Below are positions 1 to 7,580 of a stretch of 42,458 nt of DNA, one piece after another; the stretch's first letter is position 1, and each line of letters begins with the position of its first letter. This DNA comes from Brevundimonas sp. (GTDB taxonomy: Bacteria; Pseudomonadota; Alphaproteobacteria; Caulobacterales; Caulobacteraceae): positions 1 through 42,458 of the forward strand of contig NZ_JANJTL010000045.1 of the NCBI RefSeq assembly GCF_024711105.1. Reading direction: 5' to 3'. The position numbers were made by a program, and so were the translations under genes. The notes below the pieces were generated by a model. That model had not been told where the DNA came from, did not search any database, and saw nothing but the letters and a program-made list of their open reading frames with translations.

Positions 1-467
1 ACGGCGCGGATGCGCTGGAACAGGGCGTCGTTGAAGGTGATCTCGTCCGAGGCGGCCGACAGGATCGGCGACATCTCGCGGTTCAGCGCCTGCCATTCCG
101 GCGAGCCGATGTTGGCCGTCATCACGCCGAAGATCGAACCGGCTCGGCCCAGGTGCTCGCCCGCCCGCTCGAGCGGCAGGATGGTGTTGTCGAAGCTCGC
201 CGGGGCGGGGTTCGCCACGATGGCGGCGATCTCGTCGCGGCGGACGTCGATGCCCTTCATCAGGGCGTCGCGCGCCAGGTCCACCGTCACCTGATCCCAC
301 GGCGGGACGCCCTGGAACGGGCCGGGCCAGGGGTCGGCCAGCACGTTGCCCGTCAGGACGGGCGCCGGCGCGGGAGTCGCCGGCGTTGTGGCCGCAGCGG
401 TGGCGCAGCCCGTGGTGGCGACCGCGAGCACGCCCGCGCTGGTGAGGATCATCTGACGTCTGTTCAT
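1..467 (-). CDS. M3-family peptidyl-dipeptidase (Dcp/oligopeptidase A type), exported lipoprotein, 3' end outside window
   Basis: Only the first 155 codons are inside the window; the zinc-binding HExxH region lies beyond base 1. The start is ATG at 467. The N-terminus begins MNRRQMILTSAG and reaches a lipobox (ATTGC, Cys at about residue 21), so the protein is probably a lipid-anchored periplasmic enzyme; the twin Arg could also mean Tat export. An Ala/Pro/Thr linker follows. After it comes a segment with FDNTILPLERAG and later SPEWQALNREMSP, both typical of the helical N-terminal part of M3 metallopeptidases. Such enzymes cut dipeptides or short peptides from oligopeptides. The family call is based on remembered motifs, not on the catalytic site. 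Confidence 0.75.
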   Translation of the reverse strand, partial: MNRRQMILTSAGVLAVATTGCATAAATTPATPAPAPVLTGNVLADPWPGPFQGVPPWDQVTVDLARDALMKGIDVRRDEIAAIVANPAPASFDNTILPLERAGEHLGRAGSIFGVMTANIGSPEWQALNREMSPILSAASDEITFNDALFQRIRA

Positions 468-611
468 GGAAACTCCCGCGAGGAATCGGCCGGCGGCTGA
501 TCACGCGCCGGGACCTGTCGGACCTACTTAGCCCGACCGCGCCTGACCGTCACATGAACGGGCTGTAATGCGTCCACCGGAGACGCCGAGGTCTGGAAAG
601 GAAGGAGAAAA

Positions 612-688
612 TGGCGCGCCCGGAACGATTCGAACGTCCGACCCTCAGATTCGTAGTCTGATGCTCTATCCAGCTGAGCTACGGGCGC
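612..688 (-). tRNA. tRNA-Arg (anticodon ACG)
   Basis: Read on the minus strand this folds as a 77-nt tRNA. The acceptor arms are GCGCCCG at 688-682 and CGGGCGC at 622-616. The D-arm is GCTCAGCTGGATAGAGC, the anticodon loop is CTACGAA with anticodon ACG, and the T-arm contains GTTCGAATC. The discriminator is G and the 3' CCA is encoded (612-614). The A at position 34 would normally be deaminated to inosine by TadA, so this tRNA would read CGU, CGC and CGA. A pyrimidine-rich stretch follows on the minus strand but I see no clear terminator hairpin. Confidence 0.97.
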
Positions 689-727
689 GCTGGCCGGGCG
701 CTTGGGGTGGCCCGGCGAAGGGGCGGA

Positions 728-756
728 CACCTACCTTCGAAGGCGACCGGATGCAA
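728..756 (-). promoter_or_regulatory. candidate sigma-70 promoter for tRNA-Arg
   Basis: On the minus strand TTGCAT (756-751) is followed after 17 nt by TAGGTG (733-728). It lies about 40 nt upstream of the tRNA 5' end. The -35 is a reasonable match and the -10 a weak one. This is inferred from sequence alone. Confidence 0.4.
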
Positions 757-836
757 GGCCCGCGTGAGGCTTTCCCAAGGCGCTGTTCCGCGCCATGATG
801 CGCCTCTGGAAAACACCTTTAGAGTGAGAGACTTCC

Positions 837-1721
837 ATGAGCGCCACCGACTGCGACGCCCTGTGTGACGGCCCGCTGAGCGAGGCCCTCGCGGGACTGG
901 AGGCCACGCGGTCCAAGGCGGTGAAGCGCTTCTGGACCATCCTGGGCGTCTGCCTGCTGTTGGCGGCCGTGGTCTTCTTCATTCCGATGGGCCTGGAGGT
1001 TCAGCTCGTGCTGGCGGTCATTCTGGCCGTCGGCGGCTTCATCTTCGCCTCCATGCCCCTGACCAAGGCGGGCAACAGCCTCAAGCACCCGGTGCTGCAG
1101 GCCGTCTGCTCGACGCGCGGCATGAGCTACACGCCCGAGAATTTCGTCGGTGACGGCTATGAGGGGCTGCACCCCGTCTTCGGCAAGCCGACCAGCCGAA
1201 CCTTCTCCGACCGGTTCGCCGGCGAGGACAACGGCAGGTCCTTCGCCTTCTACGAGGCGAACCTGGTCACCGGCTCGGGCAAGAGCCGCCAGGAGATCTT
1301 CAACGGCATGGTCTTCACCGCGTCGCGCGGCTCCGGCCTGGTGGGCGAGACGGTGGTGGCGCCGGACCGGGGTCTGCTGAACGTTTTCAAGCCGGGCAAG
1401 GGCATGGAGCGGGTCAAGTTCGACGACGCCGAGTTCGAACGCTACTTCGAGGTCTATTCGACCCAGCCGGACGAGGCGCGTAGCCTGATCAACCCCATCG
1501 TCCAGGCCAAGCTCAAGGAATGGCGCGGCAAGAAGGGCAAGCTCTACGCCCGTATCGCCGGCGACCAGGTGGCCATCGCCTTTCATGAGAGCGGCAAGAA
1601 CCGCTTCGAGCCGGGGCCGATGCTGAAGTCGGTGCCGGGCCGCGAGCGCGTGCGCAACATCTGCGCCGACGTCGACCGCAGCATGGACCAGTTGAGGGAC
1701 ATCGTCCGCCACCTGGGCTAA
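837..1721 (+). CDS. DUF3137 domain membrane protein
   Basis: A 294-residue protein. A cytosolic N-terminus of about 35 residues is followed by two adjacent hydrophobic segments (about 38-56 and 60-77). A long soluble C-terminal part has the pattern of DUF3137: a GYEGLHPVFG-like opening, then NGMVFTASRGSG and later GETVVAPDRG. DUF3137 proteins are small two-helix membrane proteins of unknown function. The start ATG has GTGAGAGA about 8 nt upstream. It is followed 10 bases later by ggt on the same strand, so the two may be cotranscribed, but nothing links their functions. Family assignment is moderately sure; no activity can be assigned. Confidence 0.7.
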   Translation: MSATDCDALCDGPLSEALAGLEATRSKAVKRFWTILGVCLLLAAVVFFIPMGLEVQLVLAVILAVGGFIFASMPLTKAGNSLKHPVLQAVCSTRGMSYTPENFVGDGYEGLHPVFGKPTSRTFSDRFAGEDNGRSFAFYEANLVTGSGKSRQEIFNGMVFTASRGSGLVGETVVAPDRGLLNVFKPGKGMERVKFDDAEFERYFEVYSTQPDEARSLINPIVQAKLKEWRGKKGKLYARIAGDQVAIAFHESGKNRFEPGPMLKSVPGRERVRNICADVDRSMDQLRDIVRHLG

Positions 1722-1731
1722 GGACGGCGGC

Positions 1732-3453
1732 ATGCGCCGCTTCTCCGCCGTCCTCGCCGTCGCCTCCCTCCTTGTCGCGGCCTGCGCGCCGCCGTGGACC
1801 GGCCCTCGTCTGCCGATGGAGGCGCCTCCGGACGCTTCCGGAGAGGGTCCCTGGGGGCCGATGGTGGCCGCCGCCAATCCGATGGCGGTCGAGGCGGGCA
1901 TGCAGATCCTGAACGCCGGCGGCTCGGCGGTGGACGCCGCCGTGGCCGTCCAGGCGGTGCTCGGCCTGGTCGAGCCGCAGAGTTCGGGGCTTGGCGGCGG
2001 GGCCTTCATGGTCCATTTCGACGCCGAGAGCGGCGCGGTCACCGTCTACGACGGGCGCGAGACGGCGCCTGCGGCCGCCACGCCCGAGCTGTTCATGGAG
2101 AACGGCGAGCCGATGGGCTTTCGCGAGGCGGTGCTGTCGGGGCGCTCGACCGGCGCGCCCGGCGCGGTGGCCATGCTCGACATGGCTCATCGCGAGCACG
2201 GCCGACTGCAATGGCGCGACCTGTTCACCGAGGCCGAGCGGCTGGCCCGCGACGGCTTCCCGATCCCGCCGCGCATGGGCGCCCAGCTGAACTCCGAGGC
2301 GCCGCAGGCCCACACGCCCTGGGCCGAGGCCTATTTCGAAAGGCCGGACGGCAGCCGCCCCCAGATCGGCGAAACCTGGCGCAATCCCGCCTACGCGGAG
2401 ACCGTCCGCACCCTCGCCGAGGAAGGCGCCGAGGCCTTCTACGAGGGCCGCATCGCGCGCGAGATCGTCGAGGCCGTGCACGCCGGCGACAATCCGGGCT
2501 TGCTGACGCTGGGGGATCTGGCCGCCTACGAGCCGATCCGTCGCGAGGCCCTGTGCCGACCCTATCGCGTCCACGTCGTCTGCGTACCGCCCCCGCCTTC
2601 GAGCGGCGTGGCGCTGCTGCAGCTGCTGGCCATGGCCGAGCACACGACGGACATCCAGGCGGGCCCGGACGCGCCCGAGGCCTGGGTCGCCTTCGCCCGG
2701 CTGCAGCGCCTGATGTACGCCGACCGGGATCTCTATGTGGGCGATCCGGCCTTCGTGACCGTGCCGGTCGCAGGCCTGCTGGACCCCGCCTATGTCGCCA
2801 GCCGCGCGGCGCTGGTCCCCACGGTCAACGGCCCCGTCGAGGCCGGGACGCCGCCGGGCTCGCCCTACGTGGCGCTGGATACCACCGCCGAGGTCGCCGG
2901 CACCTCCCATTTCGTCATCGTCGACCGCTGGGGCGACGCGGTCAGCATGACCACCACGGTCGAAAGCGGCTTCGGTTCGGGCCGGATGGCGGCCGGCTTC
3001 TTCCTGAACAATCAGCTGACCGACTTCGCCTTCTCGCCCATCGACGCGGCAGGCCGTCCGGCGGCCAATGCGGTGGCGCCCGGCAAGCGGCCGCGCTCGT
3101 CCATGGCGCCCGTGATCGTGCTGGACCGCCAGGGCCGGCTGGTCGCGCTGCTGGGCTCGCCCGGCGGCAACTCCATCCTGGCCTATAACGCCAAGGCTCT
3201 GATCGGCGTGCTCGACTGGAACCTGTCGATGCAGGCGGCCTTTGATCAGCCCAACCTCGTGGTGCGCGGCTCCAGCGTCGGCGCCGACACCGAGCTGTTC
3301 GCCGATCCGGTGCGCGATGCGCTCGCCGCCGCCGGCGCGCCGCTCAGGCCGAACGCCACCGAGACTTCAGGCCTGCACGGCGGGATCTGGCGTGACGGAC
3401 GCTGGGACATGGGCGCGGACCGCAGGCGGGACGGCGTCGCCCGCGCCGACTAG
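1732..3453 (+). CDS. ggt: gamma-glutamyltransferase (glutathione hydrolase), lipoprotein
   Basis: A 573-residue N-terminal nucleophile hydrolase that removes gamma-glutamyl groups from glutathione and related peptides in the periplasm. The N-terminus is a lipoprotein signal with lipobox VAAC (Cys about 19). YDGRETAP (about residue 106) holds the substrate-carboxylate-binding Arg. The autoprocessing Thr is T391 in GTSHF, which would become the N-terminus of the small subunit. LLGSPGGNS near residue 484 forms the oxyanion and gamma-glutamyl site. Length and order match the full two-subunit precursor. It abuts the convergent kinase gene directly: its TAG ends at 3453 and the kinase stop begins at 3454. 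Confidence 0.93.
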   Translation: MRRFSAVLAVASLLVAACAPPWTGPRLPMEAPPDASGEGPWGPMVAAANPMAVEAGMQILNAGGSAVDAAVAVQAVLGLVEPQSSGLGGGAFMVHFDAESGAVTVYDGRETAPAAATPELFMENGEPMGFREAVLSGRSTGAPGAVAMLDMAHREHGRLQWRDLFTEAERLARDGFPIPPRMGAQLNSEAPQAHTPWAEAYFERPDGSRPQIGETWRNPAYAETVRTLAEEGAEAFYEGRIAREIVEAVHAGDNPGLLTLGDLAAYEPIRREALCRPYRVHVVCVPPPPSSGVALLQLLAMAEHTTDIQAGPDAPEAWVAFARLQRLMYADRDLYVGDPAFVTVPVAGLLDPAYVASRAALVPTVNGPVEAGTPPGSPYVALDTTAEVAGTSHFVIVDRWGDAVSMTTTVESGFGSGRMAAGFFLNNQLTDFAFSPIDAAGRPAANAVAPGKRPRSSMAPVIVLDRQGRLVALLGSPGGNSILAYNAKALIGVLDWNLSMQAAFDQPNLVVRGSSVGADTELFADPVRDALAAAGAPLRPNATETSGLHGGIWRDGRWDMGADRRRDGVARAD

Positions 3454-4905
3454 TCAGGACTGCGCGGGCAGGGTCAGGCGGAAGACCGCGCCAGACGGCC
3501 CCGTGCTTTCCAGCTCCAGATCGCCGCCCTGGGCCTGGGCCAGCTCGCGTGCGATGGGCAGGCCCAGCCCCGCGCCGTCGGCCCGCGCCGAGCCGGTGAA
3601 GGGCTGGAACAGCCGATCCCGCGCCCGTTCGGGCAGGCCCGGGCCTGTGTCGCGGACATGGATGGCCACCAGCCCCGCGTCGCGCGCGGCGGTGACCGTG
3701 ACCTTGCCGGTGCGGTCCCCTTCCGGATCCGCCTCGATGGCCTCACGCGCGTTCCTCAGCAGATTGACGAGGATGCGATGCAGGTGATCGGGGTCGGCCT
3801 CGACCCTCAGGCGCACCGGCGCCTTGTTGACCAGCTTGACGCCCGTGTCGGTCAGGCCGGCGTCCTCCGCCGCGGCGGTGACGGCGGCGGCCAGACGCAG
3901 CGGCCGGGTCGCGGGACGGGCCTCCTCCGAGCGGCCGTAGGCCAGCACGCCCTGGGCCAGCCGCAGCGCCCGGTCGAGCGCCCGTTCAAGGCGCGGCAGC
4001 GCGCGCGCCACCGTGGGATCGCCCGAGGACGCCAGGCGGTCCGACGCCATCTGGGCGGCGGTGAGCATGTTCCTGAGGTCGTGGCTGATCTTGGCCACCG
4101 CCTCGCCGAGCGCCGCCAACCGGGCGCGCGAGCGCAGGGCGTTGCGGACCTCGTCCTGCATGCGGGTCAGTTCGTCCTCGACCCGACCGATCTCGTCGGC
4201 GCGGGGCCGGCCAAGCGGCGGCGGCGCGGCCTCCGGATCGGCGCGGAACCGTTCAATGGCCTCGGTCACCCGTCCGATCGGACGCAGGACCAGGAAGGTT
4301 AGTGCCGCATAGAGCAGGGCCCCGGCCACCACCGAAATGACCAGGGACGACAGGACGATCTGCAGGACGTAGGCGCGCAGCTCCAGCTTGAGCGGCTCAG
4401 CCTCGGCGACGATCTCGATGAAGTCGCCGTCGCGGAACCGCGGCTCGGCCATGACCCGGATGCGACGGTCCTCCTCGCCCAGCAGCGTCTCCCACGGGTC
4501 GATCAGGCGCGCGGCCATGTCGGGATCGCGCAGGTCGATCAGGTCGGGCGGCGTCTCGCCCCCCTCCTGGCCGCGCAGCAGCCGGCGGATGCCCTCTTCC
4601 TGGAGCACCACGACGTCGGCGCCGACTCCGCGCAGCAGCCGCCCGGCCAGGTCGTCCTGCACCGTCGCGTAGGGCGCCGCCTCCACCGCCAGGGACGCCA
4701 CCTCCGCGGCGCGGACCCGATCGGTCAGCCATCGCTCGTGAAAGCTCGCCGCCGCAGGCGCCAGGACCAGCAAATCCACCGCCACGGCGAAGGCGCCGGT
4801 GAGCAGCAGCAGCCGCGCCGACAGGCCGTGAATCCAGGCGAGCCGGGCCGGCCGCCGCACAGGCGGCGTGTCGATTTCGGCTGTCTCGCCCTCGATCATG
4901 GCCAA
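3454..4905 (-). CDS. membrane sensor histidine kinase, orphan
   Basis: A 483-residue kinase. Transmembrane helix 1 is at about 31-52, a periplasmic sensor region at about 53-178, and helix 2 at about 180-205. A HAMP linker follows (VLRPIGRVTEAI), then a HisKA domain with H-box AKISHDLRNML, where the phosphoacceptor is His275. The ATPase domain has an N-box (NLLRNAREAI, 381-390), a G1 box (DTGPGL, 419-424) and a G2 box (GAGLGLPIA). All catalytic motifs look intact, unlike the kinase homologue at 8406. No response regulator gene is adjacent, so the partner is elsewhere. The sensed signal is unknown. The start ATG at 4905 gives a short basic N-terminus before helix 1; an ATG two codons downstream (4899) is also possible. 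Confidence 0.88.
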   Translation of the reverse strand: MAMIEGETAEIDTPPVRRPARLAWIHGLSARLLLLTGAFAVAVDLLVLAPAAASFHERWLTDRVRAAEVASLAVEAAPYATVQDDLAGRLLRGVGADVVVLQEEGIRRLLRGQEGGETPPDLIDLRDPDMAARLIDPWETLLGEEDRRIRVMAEPRFRDGDFIEIVAEAEPLKLELRAYVLQIVLSSLVISVVAGALLYAALTFLVLRPIGRVTEAIERFRADPEAAPPPLGRPRADEIGRVEDELTRMQDEVRNALRSRARLAALGEAVAKISHDLRNMLTAAQMASDRLASSGDPTVARALPRLERALDRALRLAQGVLAYGRSEEARPATRPLRLAAAVTAAAEDAGLTDTGVKLVNKAPVRLRVEADPDHLHRILVNLLRNAREAIEADPEGDRTGKVTVTAARDAGLVAIHVRDTGPGLPERARDRLFQPFTGSARADGAGLGLPIARELAQAQGGDLELESTGPSGAVFRLTLPAQS

Positions 4906-4947
4906 CCGTTAGCCTGTCCGCCCTGCAAAGGTAAGGCGAAGCAAGGC

Positions 4948-5502
4948 TCAGGCCAGCCAGACCATCATCCGCGAAGACGCCTCCTCGCCCCGCGCGACGC
5001 TGAACATCGGGCGGCGCTCGCCCGTATAGAGGAAGCCGGCCTTGGCCAGCACGGCCCCGGACGCCGGATTGTCCTCGAAGTGACCGGCCTGGACGGCGCG
5101 GCGCTTCCAGCGCGTCTTGGCCCAGCCGAGCGCGGCCTGAACCGCCTCGGTCGCCAGGCCCCGGCCCCACCAGCGCCTGCCGATGCAGTAGCCGAGCTCG
5201 ACGCCGGGCCCGCGGCCCGTGTGGGGCGCGGTCTGGGCCGGGAACAGACTCAGCATGCCAACCGGGCCTTCGTCCTCGTGATCGAGGATGAAGTTGCGCT
5301 CGACGCGCGGGTCCTGGCCCTGGGCGCGGGCGATCCAGTCGAAGGCGTTCTCGAGCGCATAGGGATGCGGCATGCGCGCGGTCATTTTCGCCACCTCGCG
5401 GTCGGAACAGATCTCGGTGATGCGGGCGGCGTCGACGTCGGTCGGCGCGCGCAGCGTCATCCGACGCGTTTCGATCAGGGGGCTGGTCTCAATGACGCAC
5501 AT
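4948..5502 (-). CDS. GNAT acetyltransferase, RimJ/RimL-like
   Basis: A 184-residue protein that opens with IETRRMTLRAPTDVDAARI, the typical start of the RimJ/RimL branch of GNAT N-acetyltransferases. The acetyl-CoA-binding loop is GRRWWGRGLATEA (about 124-136) and the C-terminal GAVLAKAGF is the usual closing motif. Substrate is unknown; relatives modify ribosomal protein N-termini or small molecules. AAGGGA lies just upstream of the ATG at 5502. It is downstream of rpmA on the same strand, but a strong terminator lies between, so it is probably expressed separately or by read-through. Confidence 0.85.
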   Translation of the reverse strand: MCVIETSPLIETRRMTLRAPTDVDAARITEICSDREVAKMTARMPHPYALENAFDWIARAQGQDPRVERNFILDHEDEGPVGMLSLFPAQTAPHTGRGPGVELGYCIGRRWWGRGLATEAVQAALGWAKTRWKRRAVQAGHFEDNPASGAVLAKAGFLYTGERRPMFSVARGEEASSRMMVWLA

Positions 5503-5520
5503 GGTCGTCCCTTTCGGACC

Positions 5521-5560
5521 CGAAAACGAAAGCGGGGAGCCCGGCGTCCGGACTCCCCGC
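5521..5560 (-). terminator. Rho-independent terminator of rplU-rpmA
   Basis: On the minus strand GCGGGGAG (5560-5553) pairs with CTCCCCGC (5539-5532). An inner CCGG/CCGG stem encloses a 3-nt loop, and the hairpin is followed by the T-rich TTTCGTTTTCG. It begins about 60 nt after the rpmA stop codon. Confidence 0.85.
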
Positions 5561-5619
5561 GTCGTCTTCGTCCGGATCGCCTGATTGTGGGGGCGATCCG
5601 TGACCTGTGTCAGAGATCG

Positions 5620-5889
5620 CTACTCGGCAGCGGCCTGCGGCTGCATGATCGAGACGTAACAACGGCCGCCACGCTTGGTGGTGAACGTGACGGCGCCGTT
5701 GACGAGCGCGAACAGGGTGTGGTCGCGGCCGATGCCGACGTTGTCGCCCGGATGGAATTTGGTGCCGCGCTGACGCACGATGATGTTGCCGGCGAGCACG
5801 CGCTCGCCGCCGAAGCGCTTCACGCCAAGGCGTTTGGACTCGGAGTCGCGACCGTTACGCGACGAACCACCGGATTTCTTGTGAGCCAT
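5620..5889 (-). CDS. rpmA: 50S ribosomal protein L27
   Basis: An 89-residue L27 that starts [16 protein letters not shown]; this N-terminal tail reaches the peptidyl-transferase centre in other bacteria. The signature [15 protein letters not shown] is present. Length is normal and there is no N-terminal cleavage extension of the Firmicutes type. It lies 33 nt downstream of rplU on the same strand, the classical rplU-rpmA order, and is followed by a strong terminator. Confidence 0.98.
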   Translation of the reverse strand: MAHKKSGGSSRNGRDSESKRLGVKRFGGERVLAGNIIVRQRGTKFHPGDNVGIGRDHTLFALVNGAVTFTTKRGGRCYVSIMQPQAAAE

Positions 5890-5922
5890 GGGAGGGTGCT
5901 CCTGATCTTTATGGGCGGACGC

Positions 5923-6465
5923 TTAGGCCTTGTCGGCCTTGGGCGCGGCCTTTTTCTTGGCGGCGGGCTTCTTGGCTTCGGTCTTGGCCTCCGCTTCCGG
6001 AGCGGCCTCGGCCGGCGCCTTGGCGGGCTTGGCGGCCTTGGCCGGCTTGGCCTCGACCTCGGCTTCGACGCGCGGAGCCAGGCCGCGGGCGCGGGCGTTC
6101 ATCTCGGCCTTGGTGGTCAGGTCGACCGCGCCGTCCCACTTGGCGGACTTGCCGTCGCCCGACAGGCCGGTGACGCGCAGAACGCTCTCGAGCTGGCGGT
6201 GGCCCTGGGTGCGGCGATAGCCCTGGCGGCGGATCTTCTTGAAGACCTTGACCTTCTCGCCCTTACGGGTCTCGACCAGCACGGCCGAGGCGAAGGCGCC
6301 GTCGATCACCGGCGCGCCCACGGACACGCCCTTGTCGTCGCCCAGCATAAGGACCTGGTCCAGACGGACCTCGGCGCCGGGCTCGCCTTCCAGCTTCTCG
6401 ACGACGACGAGGTCACCCGGTTGAACCCGGTATTGCTTGCCGCCGGTTTTGATCACCGCGTACAT
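5923..6465 (-). CDS. rplU: 50S ribosomal protein L21 with long Ala/Lys/Glu tail
   Basis: A 180-residue protein. Residues 1 to about 103 are canonical L21 (MYAVIKTGGKQYRVQPGD at the start, then KKIRRQGYRRTQGHRQ, which contacts rRNA). A linker and a tail of roughly 50-60 residues made almost only of Ala, Lys, Glu and Pro follow (EAKPAKAAKPAKAPAEAA and similar). Standard L21 is about 103 residues, so the tail is an accretion. It is probably disordered and is partly repetitive. The gene has its own promoter with a terminator-like hairpin in the leader (separate entries). Confidence 0.97.
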   Translation of the reverse strand: MYAVIKTGGKQYRVQPGDLVVVEKLEGEPGAEVRLDQVLMLGDDKGVSVGAPVIDGAFASAVLVETRKGEKVKVFKKIRRQGYRRTQGHRQLESVLRVTGLSGDGKSAKWDGAVDLTTKAEMNARARGLAPRVEAEVEAKPAKAAKPAKAPAEAAPEAEAKTEAKKPAAKKKAAPKADKA

Positions 6466-6488
6466 GGGAAAAGCCTTCAGCCTGACGC

Positions 6489-6526
6489 AAAAAAGTTCGC
6501 GCCCGCGAGGGGGACCCGCGGGCGAA
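6489..6526 (-). terminator. terminator-like hairpin in the 5' leader of rplU (possible attenuator)
   Basis: On the minus strand TTCGCCCGCG (6526-6517) pairs with CGCGGGCGCGAA (6507-6496) with a 2-nt bulge. The hairpin is followed one base later by six T (6494-6489). This is the form of an intrinsic terminator, yet it lies upstream of rplU and starts about 3 nt after the predicted transcription start. No minus-strand gene lies upstream that it could terminate, so attenuation or leader control of rplU-rpmA is the simplest reading. Confidence 0.6.
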
Positions 6527-6535
6527 GAGGGCGGA

Positions 6536-6563
6536 CTTATACGGATCGGCGCGTCGGAGTCAA
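6536..6563 (-). promoter_or_regulatory. sigma-70 type promoter of rplU-rpmA
   Basis: On the minus strand TTGACT (6563-6558) is followed after 16 nt by TATAAG (6541-6536). Both hexamers match the consensus at five of six positions. The predicted start is near 6529, giving a leader of about 65 nt that begins almost at once with the hairpin at 6526. Confidence 0.7.
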
Positions 6564-6600
6564 CGCGGACCTCGGCTCCAACATTGGCGAAATGAGCCCC

Positions 6601-6630
6601 TTGCGCCGCCGCGCCGGGTTCGGCTATAGC
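6601..6630 (+). promoter_or_regulatory. candidate promoter of tRNA-Gly
   Basis: TTGCGC (6601-6606) is followed after 18 nt by TATAGC (6625-6630). It lies about 40 nt upstream of the tRNA 5' end and diverges from the rplU promoter. Confidence 0.5.
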
Positions 6631-6671
6631 CCCGCCCTCTCGACTGAGGAGCCCACCCGGCTCCGAAGAGC

Positions 6672-6746
6672 GCGGGCGTAGCTCAGGGGTAGAGCATCAC
6701 CTTGCCAAGGTGAGGGTCGGGCGTTCGAATCGCCTCGCCCGCTCCA
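6672..6746 (+). tRNA. tRNA-Gly (anticodon GCC)
   Basis: A 75-nt tRNA. The acceptor GCGGGCG (6672-6678) pairs with CGCCCGC (6736-6742), with discriminator T and an encoded CCA (6744-6746). The anticodon stem-loop CACCTTGCCAAGGTG gives anticodon GCC, and the T-arm contains GTTCGAATC. A gene with unusual composition starts 126 nt downstream. I found no direct repeat of the tRNA 3' end nearby that would mark an integrated element. Confidence 0.97.
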
Positions 6747-6872
6747 GTCGAGATCCCAACATCTTCGCAGGGCGAGTCGCGGGTTCCTGCAGTCTCGCGT
6801 ACTTCCAGTCCGTTGAAAAATGGGGCAGAGCGGGAGCATGACCCGCCTGAGGCCGCGCTGCGGCATCCGCCC

Positions 6873-7523
6873 ATGAACCGCACTTTCAACGAGCTGATGC
6901 CATTCCTCGGGACTTTGGGCTTCAATCCAAAGACCGTTATTGACGTCGGCGTGGCCTGGGGTACGCCGTCGATGTACCAGGCGTTCCCGGAAGCCTATCT
7001 CGTTCTCGTCGAGGCGCTTCCGTATTTCGAACAGCACCTCAAGAACGTCCTGGCGGCGCGCCACGGAGAGTATCATCTCACTGCGGTCGCCGCCGAACGG
7101 GGGGAAGCCGAGTTCGCGATCCCCGAAGACACCCAGGCGCTGGCCGGCGCTTCCTTGCTCTATTCCCAGAAGGGGGGAGAGCTTCGCTACCGAGTGCCGA
7201 TCGCTCTCTTGGACGACATTTGTGATCCTGAACGGCTCGAAGGGCCTATTTTGCTGAAGACGGACGCCCAGTCCGCCGATCTGGATGTCCTTCGGGGCGC
7301 GGAGCGCTTGCTGAACGCGGTTGAGGTCGTCGTGGTGGAGGCCAACGTGGCCGGACCCGTAAACCTCCTCCCTGACATCATCGCACACATGACCTCGCGG
7401 AACTTCCGGCTCTTCGATTTGGTGGACCCCGTTTATCGCCCCAGCGACCAGGCGCTCGGGCAACTAGACGCCTGTTTCGTGCGACGGGATTCCCAGCTGG
7501 TCGCGCATCGCGGCTGGCGGTAG
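6873..7523 (+). CDS. FkbM-family methyltransferase
   Basis: A 216-residue protein. The SAM-binding start is TVIDVGVAWGTPSMYQAFP (motif I, about residues 20-38). LVEALPYFEQHL gives the acidic SAM-ribose contact, and the FkbM signature ILLKTDAQSADLDVLRGAE sits near residue 128. FkbM proteins O-methylate sugars or polyketide hydroxyls; the substrate here is unknown. I chose the ATG at 6873; a TTG at 6813 would add 20 residues that do not look conserved. Codons such as CCA, ATT, GTT and AAT are more frequent than in neighbours. Together with its place just after tRNA-Gly, this suggests acquisition by transfer. Confidence 0.8.
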   Translation: MNRTFNELMPFLGTLGFNPKTVIDVGVAWGTPSMYQAFPEAYLVLVEALPYFEQHLKNVLAARHGEYHLTAVAAERGEAEFAIPEDTQALAGASLLYSQKGGELRYRVPIALLDDICDPERLEGPILLKTDAQSADLDVLRGAERLLNAVEVVVVEANVAGPVNLLPDIIAHMTSRNFRLFDLVDPVYRPSDQALGQLDACFVRRDSQLVAHRGWR

Positions 7524-7580
7524 GTAGCCGCCTATTGCTGTTCTCCGGCTTTTCCCGCAGCGTCCTTGCGGGAGGGGCCA

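Noticed and set aside
524..730. Open frame of 68 codons on the minus strand
   Set aside because: It runs through the tRNA-Arg gene; the openness is a by-product of GC-rich sequence.
819..2910. Long minus-strand frames of 407 and 465 codons opposite DUF3137 and ggt
   Set aside because: They are antisense shadows rich in Arg, Gly and Ala with no family motifs, opposite clearly real genes.
4738..6681. Plus-strand frame of 647 codons
   Set aside because: It is antisense to the kinase, acetyltransferase, rpmA and rplU genes and crosses the rplU promoter. Its His/Arg/Gly composition is that of a shadow.
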